Assembly (NCBI GenBank): GCA_023664485.1
Contig: JAMPFK010000010.1
Coordinates: 8,940-72,939, forward strand
Origin: Bacteroides fragilis
Lineage (GTDB): Bacteria > Bacillota > Clostridia > Lachnospirales > Lachnospiraceae
DNA: 64,000 nt
Reading direction: 5' to 3'
Made by a program: the position numbers and the translations under genes. Below the pieces are notes generated by a model. It had not been told where the DNA came from. It searched no databases and saw only the letters and a list, made by a program, of their open reading frames with translations. Below are positions 52,240 to 60,161 of the stretch, in pieces; position 1 is the stretch's first letter, and each line of letters opens with the position of its first letter.

Positions 52240-52812
52240 ATGAGAATCGGAATGGGCTATGATGTGCATCGTTTGACGAAAGACCGGAAGCTGATCATAG
52301 GAGGCGTAGAGATTCCTTATGAAAAAGGACTGTTCGGGCACTCGGATGCGGATGTCCTCCTGCATGCCATTATGGATGCGCTGCTCGGCGCGGCGGCGCT
52401 CGGCGATATCGGGAAGCATTTTCCGGACACGGATCCGGCTTATCGGGGCATTTCCTCCCTGAAGCTTTTAGAGCAGGTGGGCGGTCTGTTGGAGGAGCAT
52501 CTTTTTCTGATCGAGAATATCGATGCGACGATTATTGCGCAGGCGCCTAAGATGCGTCCCCATATCGATGCGATGCGGCAGAAGATAGCGGACGCCCTGA
52601 AAATTGAGATTTCGCAGATAAATGTCAAGGCGACGACGGAAGAAGGGCTCGGTTTTACGGGAAATGGCGAAGGAATCTCGGCGCAGGCGGTCTGCATGCT
52701 CACCTCGCCCGTGGAGCTCTATGACCGCGATGTGGCGAAAAGCGGCTGCGCGGACTGTCCCGGCTGCGCAGCCAAGGCAGCAGGGGATGGCTGTATGGCA
52801 GCTGAAAACTGA
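52240..52812 (+). CDS. ispF: 2-C-methyl-D-erythritol 2,4-cyclodiphosphate synthase
   Basis: ATG 52240 begins M-R-I-G-M-G-Y-D-V-H-R-L, the metal-binding start of IspF; earlier in-frame sequence is MITE. H-S-D-A-D-V-L-L-H-A-I-M-D-A, F-P-D-T-D and the signature G-E-G-I-S-A-Q-A-V-C are present, so the MEP-pathway cyclisation is intact. Unusually, about 30 residues follow the fold, rich in Cys and Ala (C-A-D-C-P-G-C and a further Cys). IspF is usually near 160 residues; this is 190. The gene is bracketed by two MITEs. Confidence 0.93.
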   Translation: MRIGMGYDVHRLTKDRKLIIGGVEIPYEKGLFGHSDADVLLHAIMDALLGAAALGDIGKHFPDTDPAYRGISSLKLLEQVGGLLEEHLFLIENIDATIIAQAPKMRPHIDAMRQKIADALKIEISQINVKATTEEGLGFTGNGEGISAQAVCMLTSPVELYDRDVAKSGCADCPGCAAKAAGDGCMAAEN

Positions 52813-52860
52813 TTTCCGTGCCGGAACGATGGAATTCTTGCCAAAATCAGCAGAATATGC

Positions 52861-52962
52861 TATAGTAAACGACATAACAATTGCTCTTTCCGGCTCTTGC
52901 AAAAGCCATACAGGTAAGCTTTTACAAGTCCGAAAAGGCAATTTCTAATGTCGTTGACTATA
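52861..52962. mobile_element. MITE-like element 2 (102 bp)
   Basis: Ends TATAGTAAACGACAT and ATGTCGTTGACTATA are inverted repeats (14 of 15 match), again with outer TA. The interior hairpin TTGCAAAAGC/GCTTTTACAA matches element 1. It lies between ispF and the response regulator gene; a spurious reading frame begins inside it. Confidence 0.75.
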
Positions 52963-53003
52963 GTATTTTTGATATAGAAACGGTTATCGGGGAGGAAGCA
53001 TGG

Positions 53004-53960
53004 ATGAAATATAAGGTCTTAATAACGGGAAAGAATACGGCGGTTATTGATGATTTTTTTGTTCAGATGGAAGAGCATTTCGAGGCAATTTCAACTTCCG
53101 CGCGTTATGAGGATATTGTCCGGCACATTCGATATTTCAGTCCGGAGATTTTTGTGTATTGTATCAGCAATGAAGCAAGGGAATGTATGAACCAGATGGT
53201 CAACGTCAAGAATATCCTGCAGAATAACGGGGTTCCTTTTATTGTGATCGGAGACAAAGAGGAATGCGCCAGGTTCGAACGGATCGCTGTCAATACGGTG
53301 AATTTAGCGGTGGTAAAGCCGTTTACCGTCGCGTCGATCCAGGGAGATATCATGAAGTTCATGGAGGATTGGCTGCTGCATCACGGCGAAAGGTCTGTGA
53401 AAACGAGGAAGCCGCAGACAGAGGATCTCTCCATTTCTGAGAAGGATGTGGAAGAAAAGCTGGCGGAGCTGCGGGAAGCTTTCCATGTGGAAAAAACAAA
53501 GCCGTCGGTCAGGGCCAGAAATGTGGAGGGGGGGGACTTATCGCCGGTAAAAGCCGCTCCCTCGAAGGCGGCGCCGGAGCCGGCGGTTTCCGCTTCGCGG
53601 CGTGCGCATATTCTGGTGGTGGACGACGATCCGCTGATGTTAAAGATGCTGAAGGAGCAGCTTCGGGAGGATTACGATGTGGCAACCGCCGTCAATGGGA
53701 AAATTGCGATGAAGTTTCTGGAACGGAAAAAAACGGATCTGATCCTGCTGGATTATGAAATGCCGGAAGAGAGCGGCCCTAAAGTACTGGAAAAAATCCG
53801 CGCCAATGCGGCGACGAAGGATGTGCCTGTTATTTTTTTGACGGGCGTATCAGACCGCGGCAAAATCCAGGAAGCGCTTGCGCTGAAGCCGCAGAGCTAT
53901 TTGCTGAAGCCTGTGGATCATGAGATGTTAAGGAGTACCATTACGAAGTTTGTCAGTTAA
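53004..53960 (+). CDS. Response regulator with N-terminal degenerate receiver
   Basis: ATG 53004 follows GGGGAGGAAG; a frame opening at 52881 is inside the MITE. In the 318-residue protein, residues 1-125 look like a degenerate receiver fold without the phospho-Asp motif. A linker of about 60 residues rich in Lys/Pro/Ala follows. Residues ~195-315 are a complete receiver: V-V-D-D-D-P, L-L-D-Y-E-M-P with the phospho-Asp, F-L-T-G, L-K-P-V-D. There is no DNA-binding or enzymatic output. It probably relays or integrates signals with the adjacent hybrid kinase. Confidence 0.85.
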   Translation: MKYKVLITGKNTAVIDDFFVQMEEHFEAISTSARYEDIVRHIRYFSPEIFVYCISNEARECMNQMVNVKNILQNNGVPFIVIGDKEECARFERIAVNTVNLAVVKPFTVASIQGDIMKFMEDWLLHHGERSVKTRKPQTEDLSISEKDVEEKLAELREAFHVEKTKPSVRARNVEGGDLSPVKAAPSKAAPEPAVSASRRAHILVVDDDPLMLKMLKEQLREDYDVATAVNGKIAMKFLERKKTDLILLDYEMPEESGPKVLEKIRANAATKDVPVIFLTGVSDRGKIQEALALKPQSYLLKPVDHEMLRSTITKFVS

Positions 53961-54007
53961 ATCCGCCGGATAGGAGAACGAATAAGACAGAAAGAGGACT
54001 GCCCTAT

Positions 54008-56704
54008 ATGGAAGCAAAATATGATTTGTATTTGACAGATTTGATCCAGAGAGATACGCTGCAGAAAATGCAGGACGCCTTTGCGCGGCTGACGGGGATG
54101 TCCGTGATCATAACGGATACGAACGGCATCGCCGTGACGAACGGCTCTAATTTCTCGACCCTTTGCAAGAACTACACGAGGAGTTCTCCGGTCGGCTGTA
54201 TACTCTGTGCGCAGAGCAATAAGGCGGGAACGGAGTTAGCTTTAAAGAACGGGAGATCGACGGTTTATCCCTGCTATTCGGGGCTGATGAATTTCGCGTC
54301 GCCGATCATGGTCGAAGAAAGGCTCGTGGGCTGCGTTATCGGCGGACAGGTGCTGACGGAGATGCCGGATCCCGAAGAAGCCAGGAAGACTGCGGAAGAG
54401 ATCGGGGCAGATCCGGAAACGTATCTTGCGGAGCTTAAGAAAGTTAAGATCGTAAAACAGGAAGAAATCGAGACCGCGGCGCAGGTCCTTTCCACGATGG
54501 TGGAGATCTTATCCGATATGGCGAGCAATAAATATTATGTCCATCAGGCCGCGGTGGATATGGAGCGGACGTCGAATATGAAATCCGATTTTCTCGCCAA
54601 TATGAGCCATGAAATCCGTACTCCCATGAATGCGGTCATCGGCATGGCGGAAATGGCGATGCGGGAGGATCTGCCTCCGGCGGCCAGGAATTATATTTAT
54701 CAGATTAAAGAAGCCGGGAGGTCGCTTCTGACGATTATCAACGATATTCTCGACTTTTCGAAGATAGAGTCCGGCAAAATGGATATCAATGTGGACGAAT
54801 ATGAACCGATGTCTGTCGTCAGCGACGTTGCCAATATCGTGATGACGAGGCTGAAAGGAAAGGATGTCGAGCTGATTCTCGATATTTCACCGAATCTGCC
54901 GAATAAGCTGCTCGGCGATAATATCAGGATCAAACAGGTCCTGCTCAATATCACGAACAATGCGGCCAAGTTCACGAACATCGGAAAGATTACGTTAAAA
55001 ATGGACTATCTGCAGATAGACGAGGGGGATATCGAGCTGAATATTTCCGTGGAGGATACCGGCATCGGCATTAAGAAGGAGGACAGCCATAAGCTGTTCC
55101 AGTCCTTCCAGCAGCTGGACAGCAAGCGGAACCGCAATATCGAAGGGACGGGGCTCGGCCTTGCGATCTCCAAGCAGCTTTTGAATCTGATGGACGGCGA
55201 TATCTGGGTAGAGAGCGAGTATGAAAAAGGAAGTAAGTTTTCTTTTGTCCTGCCGCAGAAAATCGTGGATAGGATGCCCTGCTGCAGCGTGAAAAATCCG
55301 GATTCCCGTATGGCGGCCTGCATGATTGCCAATCCCCATGTGAAAGAGAATTTCCGGAAAGATGTGGAAACTCTCGGCGTGGAATACAGGGAACTGCATT
55401 TCCTCGAAGAGCTGGCGGAGGCGGCGCAGTCGGATAAAAAATGTTTTCTTTTTGTGGAAAAGGCGCTGTTTACCGCGGAAGTGGAGAATTTTGTAAAAGA
55501 AAATCCGCAGATGACGGCGGTGCTTTTGGTAGACTTTTTCGATACGGTTAAATATGAGATGGAGAACCTGCATGTGATTAAGAAGCCGCTCTTTGTTCTA
55601 TCGATCGCCATGCTGCTGAACGAGGAAAGCACGCAGTTCGACGCCGGCAATATGGAAGCGAGCGATTTCGATTTCATTGCGCCTGATGCGCAGGTGCTCA
55701 TCGTGGATGATAACGCGGTCAATTTAACCGTGGCGGAAGGGCTCCTGGAGCCGCTTAAAATGCATGTCGATACGGCGGTCAGCGGCAAAGAGGCTATTGA
55801 GAAGATCAGCCAGTTTCATTATGATATCGTGTTCATGGACCATATGATGCCGGAGCTCGACGGCGTGGAGACGACCCGTATTATCAGGCGTTTTCATCAG
55901 GAGTACAACGACGTGCCGATCATCGCCCTCACGGCCAATGCGGTAGAAGGGACGAAGGAAATGTTCTGCCGGGAAGGCATGAACGATTTCGTGGCGAAAC
56001 CCATCGAGCTTCTTATGCTGGTATCCAAGGTAAGACAGTGGCTTCCGATCGAAAAGATTCAGAAAGTGTATATGTCGGGAACGATGCCGAAAGAGCCAAA
56101 GACGGCCAATATCGTCGTCGGCGACCTGGACGTGGCGTTCGCGCTGAAATTTTTAGGCACCGAGGAGCTGTTCTGGTCGGTGCTCAAGGTATACTATAAA
56201 GCAATCGAGAAAAAAGCGAAGCTGATTAAGCAGTTAGAGGAAGAAGAGAACTGGACGGATTATACCATCGAGGTGCATGCGCTGAAAAGTTCCTCCAAGC
56301 AGATCGGCGCCATCACGTTATCCGACAAAGCCGCTGCGCTGGAAAAGGCGGGGAATGCCAGGGACGCGGAGTTCATACATAAAAATACGGGGAGGCTTCT
56401 GGAACAGTATCTGGGATATCGGTTCGTCTTTAAGCCTTTTTTGCCGGATGAGCAGAAAGAGGACGGCGAAAAGGATAAGATTTCTGCGGAAGGCCTGTTA
56501 AAGCATTTTGCGGATATGCGGGCGGCATTGGAAGATCTGGATATGGACCGGATGGAAGAAGTCGTTCAGGAGATGAATCATTATCATTATGAAGACTGGC
56601 AGGAAGAAATGTATACGCGTCTGAAGGATGCGGTAGAGGAAATCGATGTGGACAGCTGTGAAGAGATCCTGACAGAATGGGAAAAGGAATTATCCGCCGT
56701 TTAA
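54008..56704 (+). CDS. Hybrid sensor histidine kinase with PocR-type sensor
   Basis: The 898-residue soluble kinase has a PocR-like sensor domain (about 8-175; G-C-I-L-C-A-Q and Y-P-C-Y-S-G-L), a HisKA domain with S-H-E-I-R-T-P at about 200, a HATPase domain (I-T-N-N-A-A-K-F; D-T-G-I-G-I; G-T-G-L-G-L-A-I), a degenerate receiver, a receiver (about 560-680; I-V-D-D-N and F-M-D-H-M-M-P), and a C-terminal Hpt domain with V-H-A-L-K-S-S-S. It has no membrane helix. PocR domains bind small metabolites. It forms a phosphorelay with the response regulator 47 bp upstream. Confidence 0.9.
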   Translation: MEAKYDLYLTDLIQRDTLQKMQDAFARLTGMSVIITDTNGIAVTNGSNFSTLCKNYTRSSPVGCILCAQSNKAGTELALKNGRSTVYPCYSGLMNFASPIMVEERLVGCVIGGQVLTEMPDPEEARKTAEEIGADPETYLAELKKVKIVKQEEIETAAQVLSTMVEILSDMASNKYYVHQAAVDMERTSNMKSDFLANMSHEIRTPMNAVIGMAEMAMREDLPPAARNYIYQIKEAGRSLLTIINDILDFSKIESGKMDINVDEYEPMSVVSDVANIVMTRLKGKDVELILDISPNLPNKLLGDNIRIKQVLLNITNNAAKFTNIGKITLKMDYLQIDEGDIELNISVEDTGIGIKKEDSHKLFQSFQQLDSKRNRNIEGTGLGLAISKQLLNLMDGDIWVESEYEKGSKFSFVLPQKIVDRMPCCSVKNPDSRMAACMIANPHVKENFRKDVETLGVEYRELHFLEELAEAAQSDKKCFLFVEKALFTAEVENFVKENPQMTAVLLVDFFDTVKYEMENLHVIKKPLFVLSIAMLLNEESTQFDAGNMEASDFDFIAPDAQVLIVDDNAVNLTVAEGLLEPLKMHVDTAVSGKEAIEKISQFHYDIVFMDHMMPELDGVETTRIIRRFHQEYNDVPIIALTANAVEGTKEMFCREGMNDFVAKPIELLMLVSKVRQWLPIEKIQKVYMSGTMPKEPKTANIVVGDLDVAFALKFLGTEELFWSVLKVYYKAIEKKAKLIKQLEEEENWTDYTIEVHALKSSSKQIGAITLSDKAAALEKAGNARDAEFIHKNTGRLLEQYLGYRFVFKPFLPDEQKEDGEKDKISAEGLLKHFADMRAALEDLDMDRMEEVVQEMNHYHYEDWQEEMYTRLKDAVEEIDVDSCEEILTEWEKELSAV

Positions 56705-56716
56705 CGCGCGCTGTTT

Positions 56717-56745
56717 TTGACAGAACCGGAAATGCTGCATATTCT
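56717..56745 (+). promoter_or_regulatory. Promoter of cysE
   Basis: TTGACA (56717-56722) and TATTCT (56740-56745), 17-bp spacer, 35 bp before cysE. Confidence 0.65.
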
Positions 56746-56780
56746 AGTGTGAAGAGTCTGAAAGGAGCAGGGGCAGTATT

Positions 56781-57464
56781 ATGGGATTTATCAGCCATAT
56801 ACGGGAAGAGATAAAGGTCATCCGGGAACGGGATCCGGCGATACACTCCAATATGGAAGTATTTCTCTATCCGAGCTTTAAGGTGATGCTGTATTACCGC
56901 GCCGCCCACAAACTGTATGAGAAGAAGCATTTTTTTCTGGCAAGATGGATTTCGCAGAAGGGCGCGCGCAAAACGGGCATTGAGATACATCCGGGTGCGC
57001 AGATCGGCAAAGGCTTTTTCATCGATCACGGAAACGGCGTTATTATTGGGGAAACGACCGTTATCGGCGACAATGTGACGCTGTATCAGGGCGTTACTTT
57101 AGGAGGGACCGGAAAAGAGCAGGGCAAGCGCCATCCCACCGTCGGGAACAATGTCATGATCAGTACGGGCGCGAAGGTGCTCGGTTCTTTTACCATAGGA
57201 GACAACAGTAAGATCGGCGCGGGAAGCGTGGTGCTGAAAGAGGTGCCGCCCGATTCCACCGTCGTAGGCGTGCCGGGCAGAGTGGTAAAGCGCAATAACG
57301 TCGCGCTGCCGCAGGAAGAGCTGGATCAGATTCACCTGCCGGATCCGGTCATGGAAGATCTGGCGCAGCTGCAGCAGGAAAACGAGAAGCTGGCCAATCG
57401 TCTGATCGATCTGGAACAGGAGATGCGCAGGCTGCGGCGCGCGCAGCAGAAAGCGGATTTATAA
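56781..57464 (+). CDS. cysE: Serine O-acetyltransferase
   Basis: The 227-residue enzyme makes O-acetylserine for cysteine synthesis. After a helical N-terminus it has the left-handed beta-helix hexapeptide repeats with H-P-G-A-Q-I-G, D-H-G-N-G-V-I-I-G-E-T and G-G-T-G-K-E-Q-G-K-R-H-P. A C-terminal coiled extension (about 185-227, E-N-E-K-L-A-N-R) is longer than in short Firmicute CysE. It is followed 72 bp later by cysS, as in Bacillus. Confidence 0.93.
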   Translation: MGFISHIREEIKVIRERDPAIHSNMEVFLYPSFKVMLYYRAAHKLYEKKHFFLARWISQKGARKTGIEIHPGAQIGKGFFIDHGNGVIIGETTVIGDNVTLYQGVTLGGTGKEQGKRHPTVGNNVMISTGAKVLGSFTIGDNSKIGAGSVVLKEVPPDSTVVGVPGRVVKRNNVALPQEELDQIHLPDPVMEDLAQLQQENEKLANRLIDLEQEMRRLRRAQQKADL

Positions 57465-57536
57465 CGATACAAAGACAGCCGTGCCGGCGGCGTCATGGCC
57501 GGCGGATCCGCAGGACAGGAAAGGCATGAATAGAGG

Positions 57537-58946
57537 ATGAAGATTTATAACACGTTATCAAAGAAAAAAGAAGAGTTCGAGCCGCGTGAGCCGGGAAAGG
57601 TGAGCATGTATGTCTGCGGGCCGACGGTTTATAACCTGATTCATATCGGGAACGCCAGACCGATGATCGTTTTCGATACGGTCAGAAGATATATGGAGTA
57701 TAAAGGATGGCAGGTCAATTACGTCTCCAATTTTACGGATGTGGACGATAAGATCATCAAAAAGGCGCAGGAAGAGGGTGTGGAGCCTTCCGTTATTTCC
57801 GAACGCTATATTGAAGAGTGCAAAAAGGATATGAAGGCGCTGAACGTCATGCCCGCGACGGTTCATCCGAAAGCGACGCAGGAAATCGACGGTATGCTCG
57901 ATATGATAAAGACCCTTTTGGAAAAGGGCTATGCTTATGCGGCGGAAGACGGAACCGTTTATTTTAAGACGAGAAGTTTCCCGGAATATGGAAAACTGTC
58001 TCATAAAAATCTGGATGATCTGCGGGGCGGGAACCGTTCCCTTCTCGTATCCGGCGAGGAGCAGAAAGAGGATCCGTTGGATTTCGTACTCTGGAAGCCG
58101 AAAAAAGAGGGCGAGCCTTATTGGGAATCCCCCTGGTGCGAAGGACGTCCGGGCTGGCATATCGAATGCTCCGTCATGAGCAAAAAATATCTGGGCGATG
58201 AAATTGATATCCATGCCGGCGGCGAGGATCTGATCTTCCCGCATCATGAAAATGAAATCGCGCAGTCCGAGGCCGCGAACGGTAAGCTTTTCGCAAAATA
58301 CTGGATGCACAACGGCTTCCTGAATATTGATAATAAGAAAATGTCCAAATCGGAAGGAAACTTTTTTACGGTCAGGGACATTGGCGGAAAATATGATCTG
58401 CAGGTACTTCGTTTCTTCATGCTTTCCGCCCATTACAGAAGTCCGCTCAATTTCAGCGCGGAGCTGATGGAGGCGGCCAAAAACGGCTATGAGCGCATCG
58501 TGACGAGCGTGTCCAACCTGAACTATTTATTGGAAAAGGCGTGTGACGGCGCACTGAGCGGCGAAGAAGAGAAGGCTCTGGAAGAGGCAAAGGGTTTTGC
58601 GGCAAAATTCGAAGCGGCAATGGAGGACGATTTTAACACGGCCGACGCGGTCTCCGCGGTTTTCGAGCTGGTAAAATTTGCAAATACCAATGTAACGGAA
58701 CAAAGCAGCCGGGCGTTCATCGAGGCGCTGAAAGAGGAGATCGTAACGCTTTCCGGTATCTGCGGCCTGATCGTCGAGAAGGCGGACGAAATTCTGGACA
58801 GCGAAATCGAGGCGTTGATAACGGAGCGCCAGGAGGCGAGAAAAGCGAAGAATTTTGCGCGGGCGGATGAGATCCGCAGCCTGTTGTCCGAACAGGGCAT
58901 TGTTTTGGAAGATACAAGAGAAGGGGTAAAATGGAAGAGAGCATAA
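57537..58946 (+). CDS. cysS: Cysteinyl-tRNA synthetase
   Basis: The 469-residue class I synthetase charges tRNA-Cys. Key motifs are C-G-P-T-V-Y-N-L-I-H-I-G-N-A-R (HIGH), the zinc ligands including W-H-I-E-C-S, and K-M-S-K-S. The ribosome site (GAGG) is close to ATG 57537. Its last 16 bases overlap mrnC. Confidence 0.96.
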   Translation: MKIYNTLSKKKEEFEPREPGKVSMYVCGPTVYNLIHIGNARPMIVFDTVRRYMEYKGWQVNYVSNFTDVDDKIIKKAQEEGVEPSVISERYIEECKKDMKALNVMPATVHPKATQEIDGMLDMIKTLLEKGYAYAAEDGTVYFKTRSFPEYGKLSHKNLDDLRGGNRSLLVSGEEQKEDPLDFVLWKPKKEGEPYWESPWCEGRPGWHIECSVMSKKYLGDEIDIHAGGEDLIFPHHENEIAQSEAANGKLFAKYWMHNGFLNIDNKKMSKSEGNFFTVRDIGGKYDLQVLRFFMLSAHYRSPLNFSAELMEAAKNGYERIVTSVSNLNYLLEKACDGALSGEEEKALEEAKGFAAKFEAAMEDDFNTADAVSAVFELVKFANTNVTEQSSRAFIEALKEEIVTLSGICGLIVEKADEILDSEIEALITERQEARKAKNFARADEIRSLLSEQGIVLEDTREGVKWKRA

Positions 58947-59371
58947 CGATGTTAGCCGCGATCAAGCGGGAATTTGCATGTAAAGAGGTGGATATCAGGG
59001 CATATTCACCTCTTACCCTTGCTTATATCGGCGATGCGGTCTACGATCTGATTATCCGCACCGTCGTTGTGGAGCGCGCCAACCGTCCGGCCGACAAACT
59101 GCATAAAACGGTCATCCGCTATGTCAACGCGGGGGCCCAGGCGCAGATGGCGATGGCGGTCGAGGCGGAATTGACGGAAGAGGAAGATGCGGTCTACCAC
59201 AGGGGGAGAAATGCAAAGTCCTGTACTTCGGCGAAAAACGCATCGATCGCCGATTACCGGAAGGCGACCGGACTGGAAGCGCTGTTCGGCTATCTGTATC
59301 TGCGGGGGGAGACGGACAGGCTGCTCGCATTGATCCATTCGGCGTTTGAAAAAATGGACATCAGACTATAG
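58931..59371 (+). CDS. mrnC: Mini-ribonuclease III
   Basis: The 146-residue RNase III catalytic domain lacks the dsRNA-binding domain. The active-site helix is L-A-Y-I-G-D-A-V-Y-D with essential Asp residues. MrnC matures 23S rRNA ends in Firmicutes. It starts within the end of cysS, with AGAAGGGG upstream, and is followed by rlmB, the conserved order. Confidence 0.93.
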   Translation: MEESITMLAAIKREFACKEVDIRAYSPLTLAYIGDAVYDLIIRTVVVERANRPADKLHKTVIRYVNAGAQAQMAMAVEAELTEEEDAVYHRGRNAKSCTSAKNASIADYRKATGLEALFGYLYLRGETDRLLALIHSAFEKMDIRL

Positions 59372-59420
59372 AAAGGCAGGGCCGTCGGTCTTCGATCAGG
59401 CGGGCGGCCGCAGAATAACG

Positions 59421-60161
59421 ATGGGATATACGGAAATGATAATCGAGGGAAGGAATGCAGTCATCGAGGCATTCCGTTCAGGAAAGACGGTGGATAAGCT
59501 TTTTGTGCTGGACGGCTGTCAGGACGGGCCCATTCTGACGATCAAGCGGGAAGCCAGAAAGCAGAACAGCCTGATTAAATATGTGACGAGAGAACGGCTG
59601 GATCAGCTTTCCGAGACCGGAAAGCATCAGGGCGTCATCGCCTGTACCTCCGCTTACCGGTATGCGGAGGTGGCGGATATGCTGGAGCGGGCCAGAGAAA
59701 AAGGCGAGCCGCCGTTTCTTTTCCTGCTGGATAATATTGAGGATCCCCATAATCTGGGCGCCATTATCAGGACGGCGAATCTGGCGGGAGCGCATGGCGT
59801 CATCATTCCCAAAAACCGGGCCGTGGGGCTGACCGCGGCGGTGGCGAGGGCGTCCGCCGGGGCGCTTAATTATACGCCGGTGGCGAAGGTGACGAATCTG
59901 GGACAGACCATCGAAGAGCTGAAAAAAGAAGGACTCTGGTTCGTCTGCGCCGATATGGACGGAACGACGATGTATCAGTTGGATCTGAAAGGGCCGGTCG
60001 GCCTTGTCATCGGCAGCGAAGGGGACGGTGTGGGACGGCTCGTGAAGGAAAAATGCGATTTCACAGCTTCCATCCCGATGAAGGGGGATATCGATTCCCT
60101 GAACGCCTCCGTGGCGGCGGGAATCCTCGCGTATGAAATTGTAAGACAGCGGTTGGTATGA
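59421..60161 (+). CDS. rlmB: 23S rRNA 2'-O-ribose methyltransferase (SpoU/TrmH family)
   Basis: The ATG at 59421 starts M-G-Y-T-E-M and gives the normal length (246 aa); a longer frame to 59346 overlaps mrnC. An L30e-like substrate-binding N-terminus is followed by the SPOUT knot: N-I-E-D-P-H-N-L-G-A-I-I-R-T-A, V-I-G-S-E-G-D-G-V-G and S-L-N-A-S-V-A-A-G. It likely methylates G2251 of 23S rRNA. The next gene begins in its stop codon. Confidence 0.9.
   Translation: MGYTEMIIEGRNAVIEAFRSGKTVDKLFVLDGCQDGPILTIKREARKQNSLIKYVTRERLDQLSETGKHQGVIACTSAYRYAEVADMLERAREKGEPPFLFLLDNIEDPHNLGAIIRTANLAGAHGVIIPKNRAVGLTAAVARASAGALNYTPVAKVTNLGQTIEELKKEGLWFVCADMDGTTMYQLDLKGPVGLVIGSEGDGVGRLVKEKCDFTASIPMKGDIDSLNASVAAGILAYEIVRQRLV

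Noticed and set aside
52881..53003. N-terminal extension of the response regulator starting inside the MITE.
   Set aside because: The strong ribosome site is at ATG 53004, and the extension is the MITE's own sequence read through.
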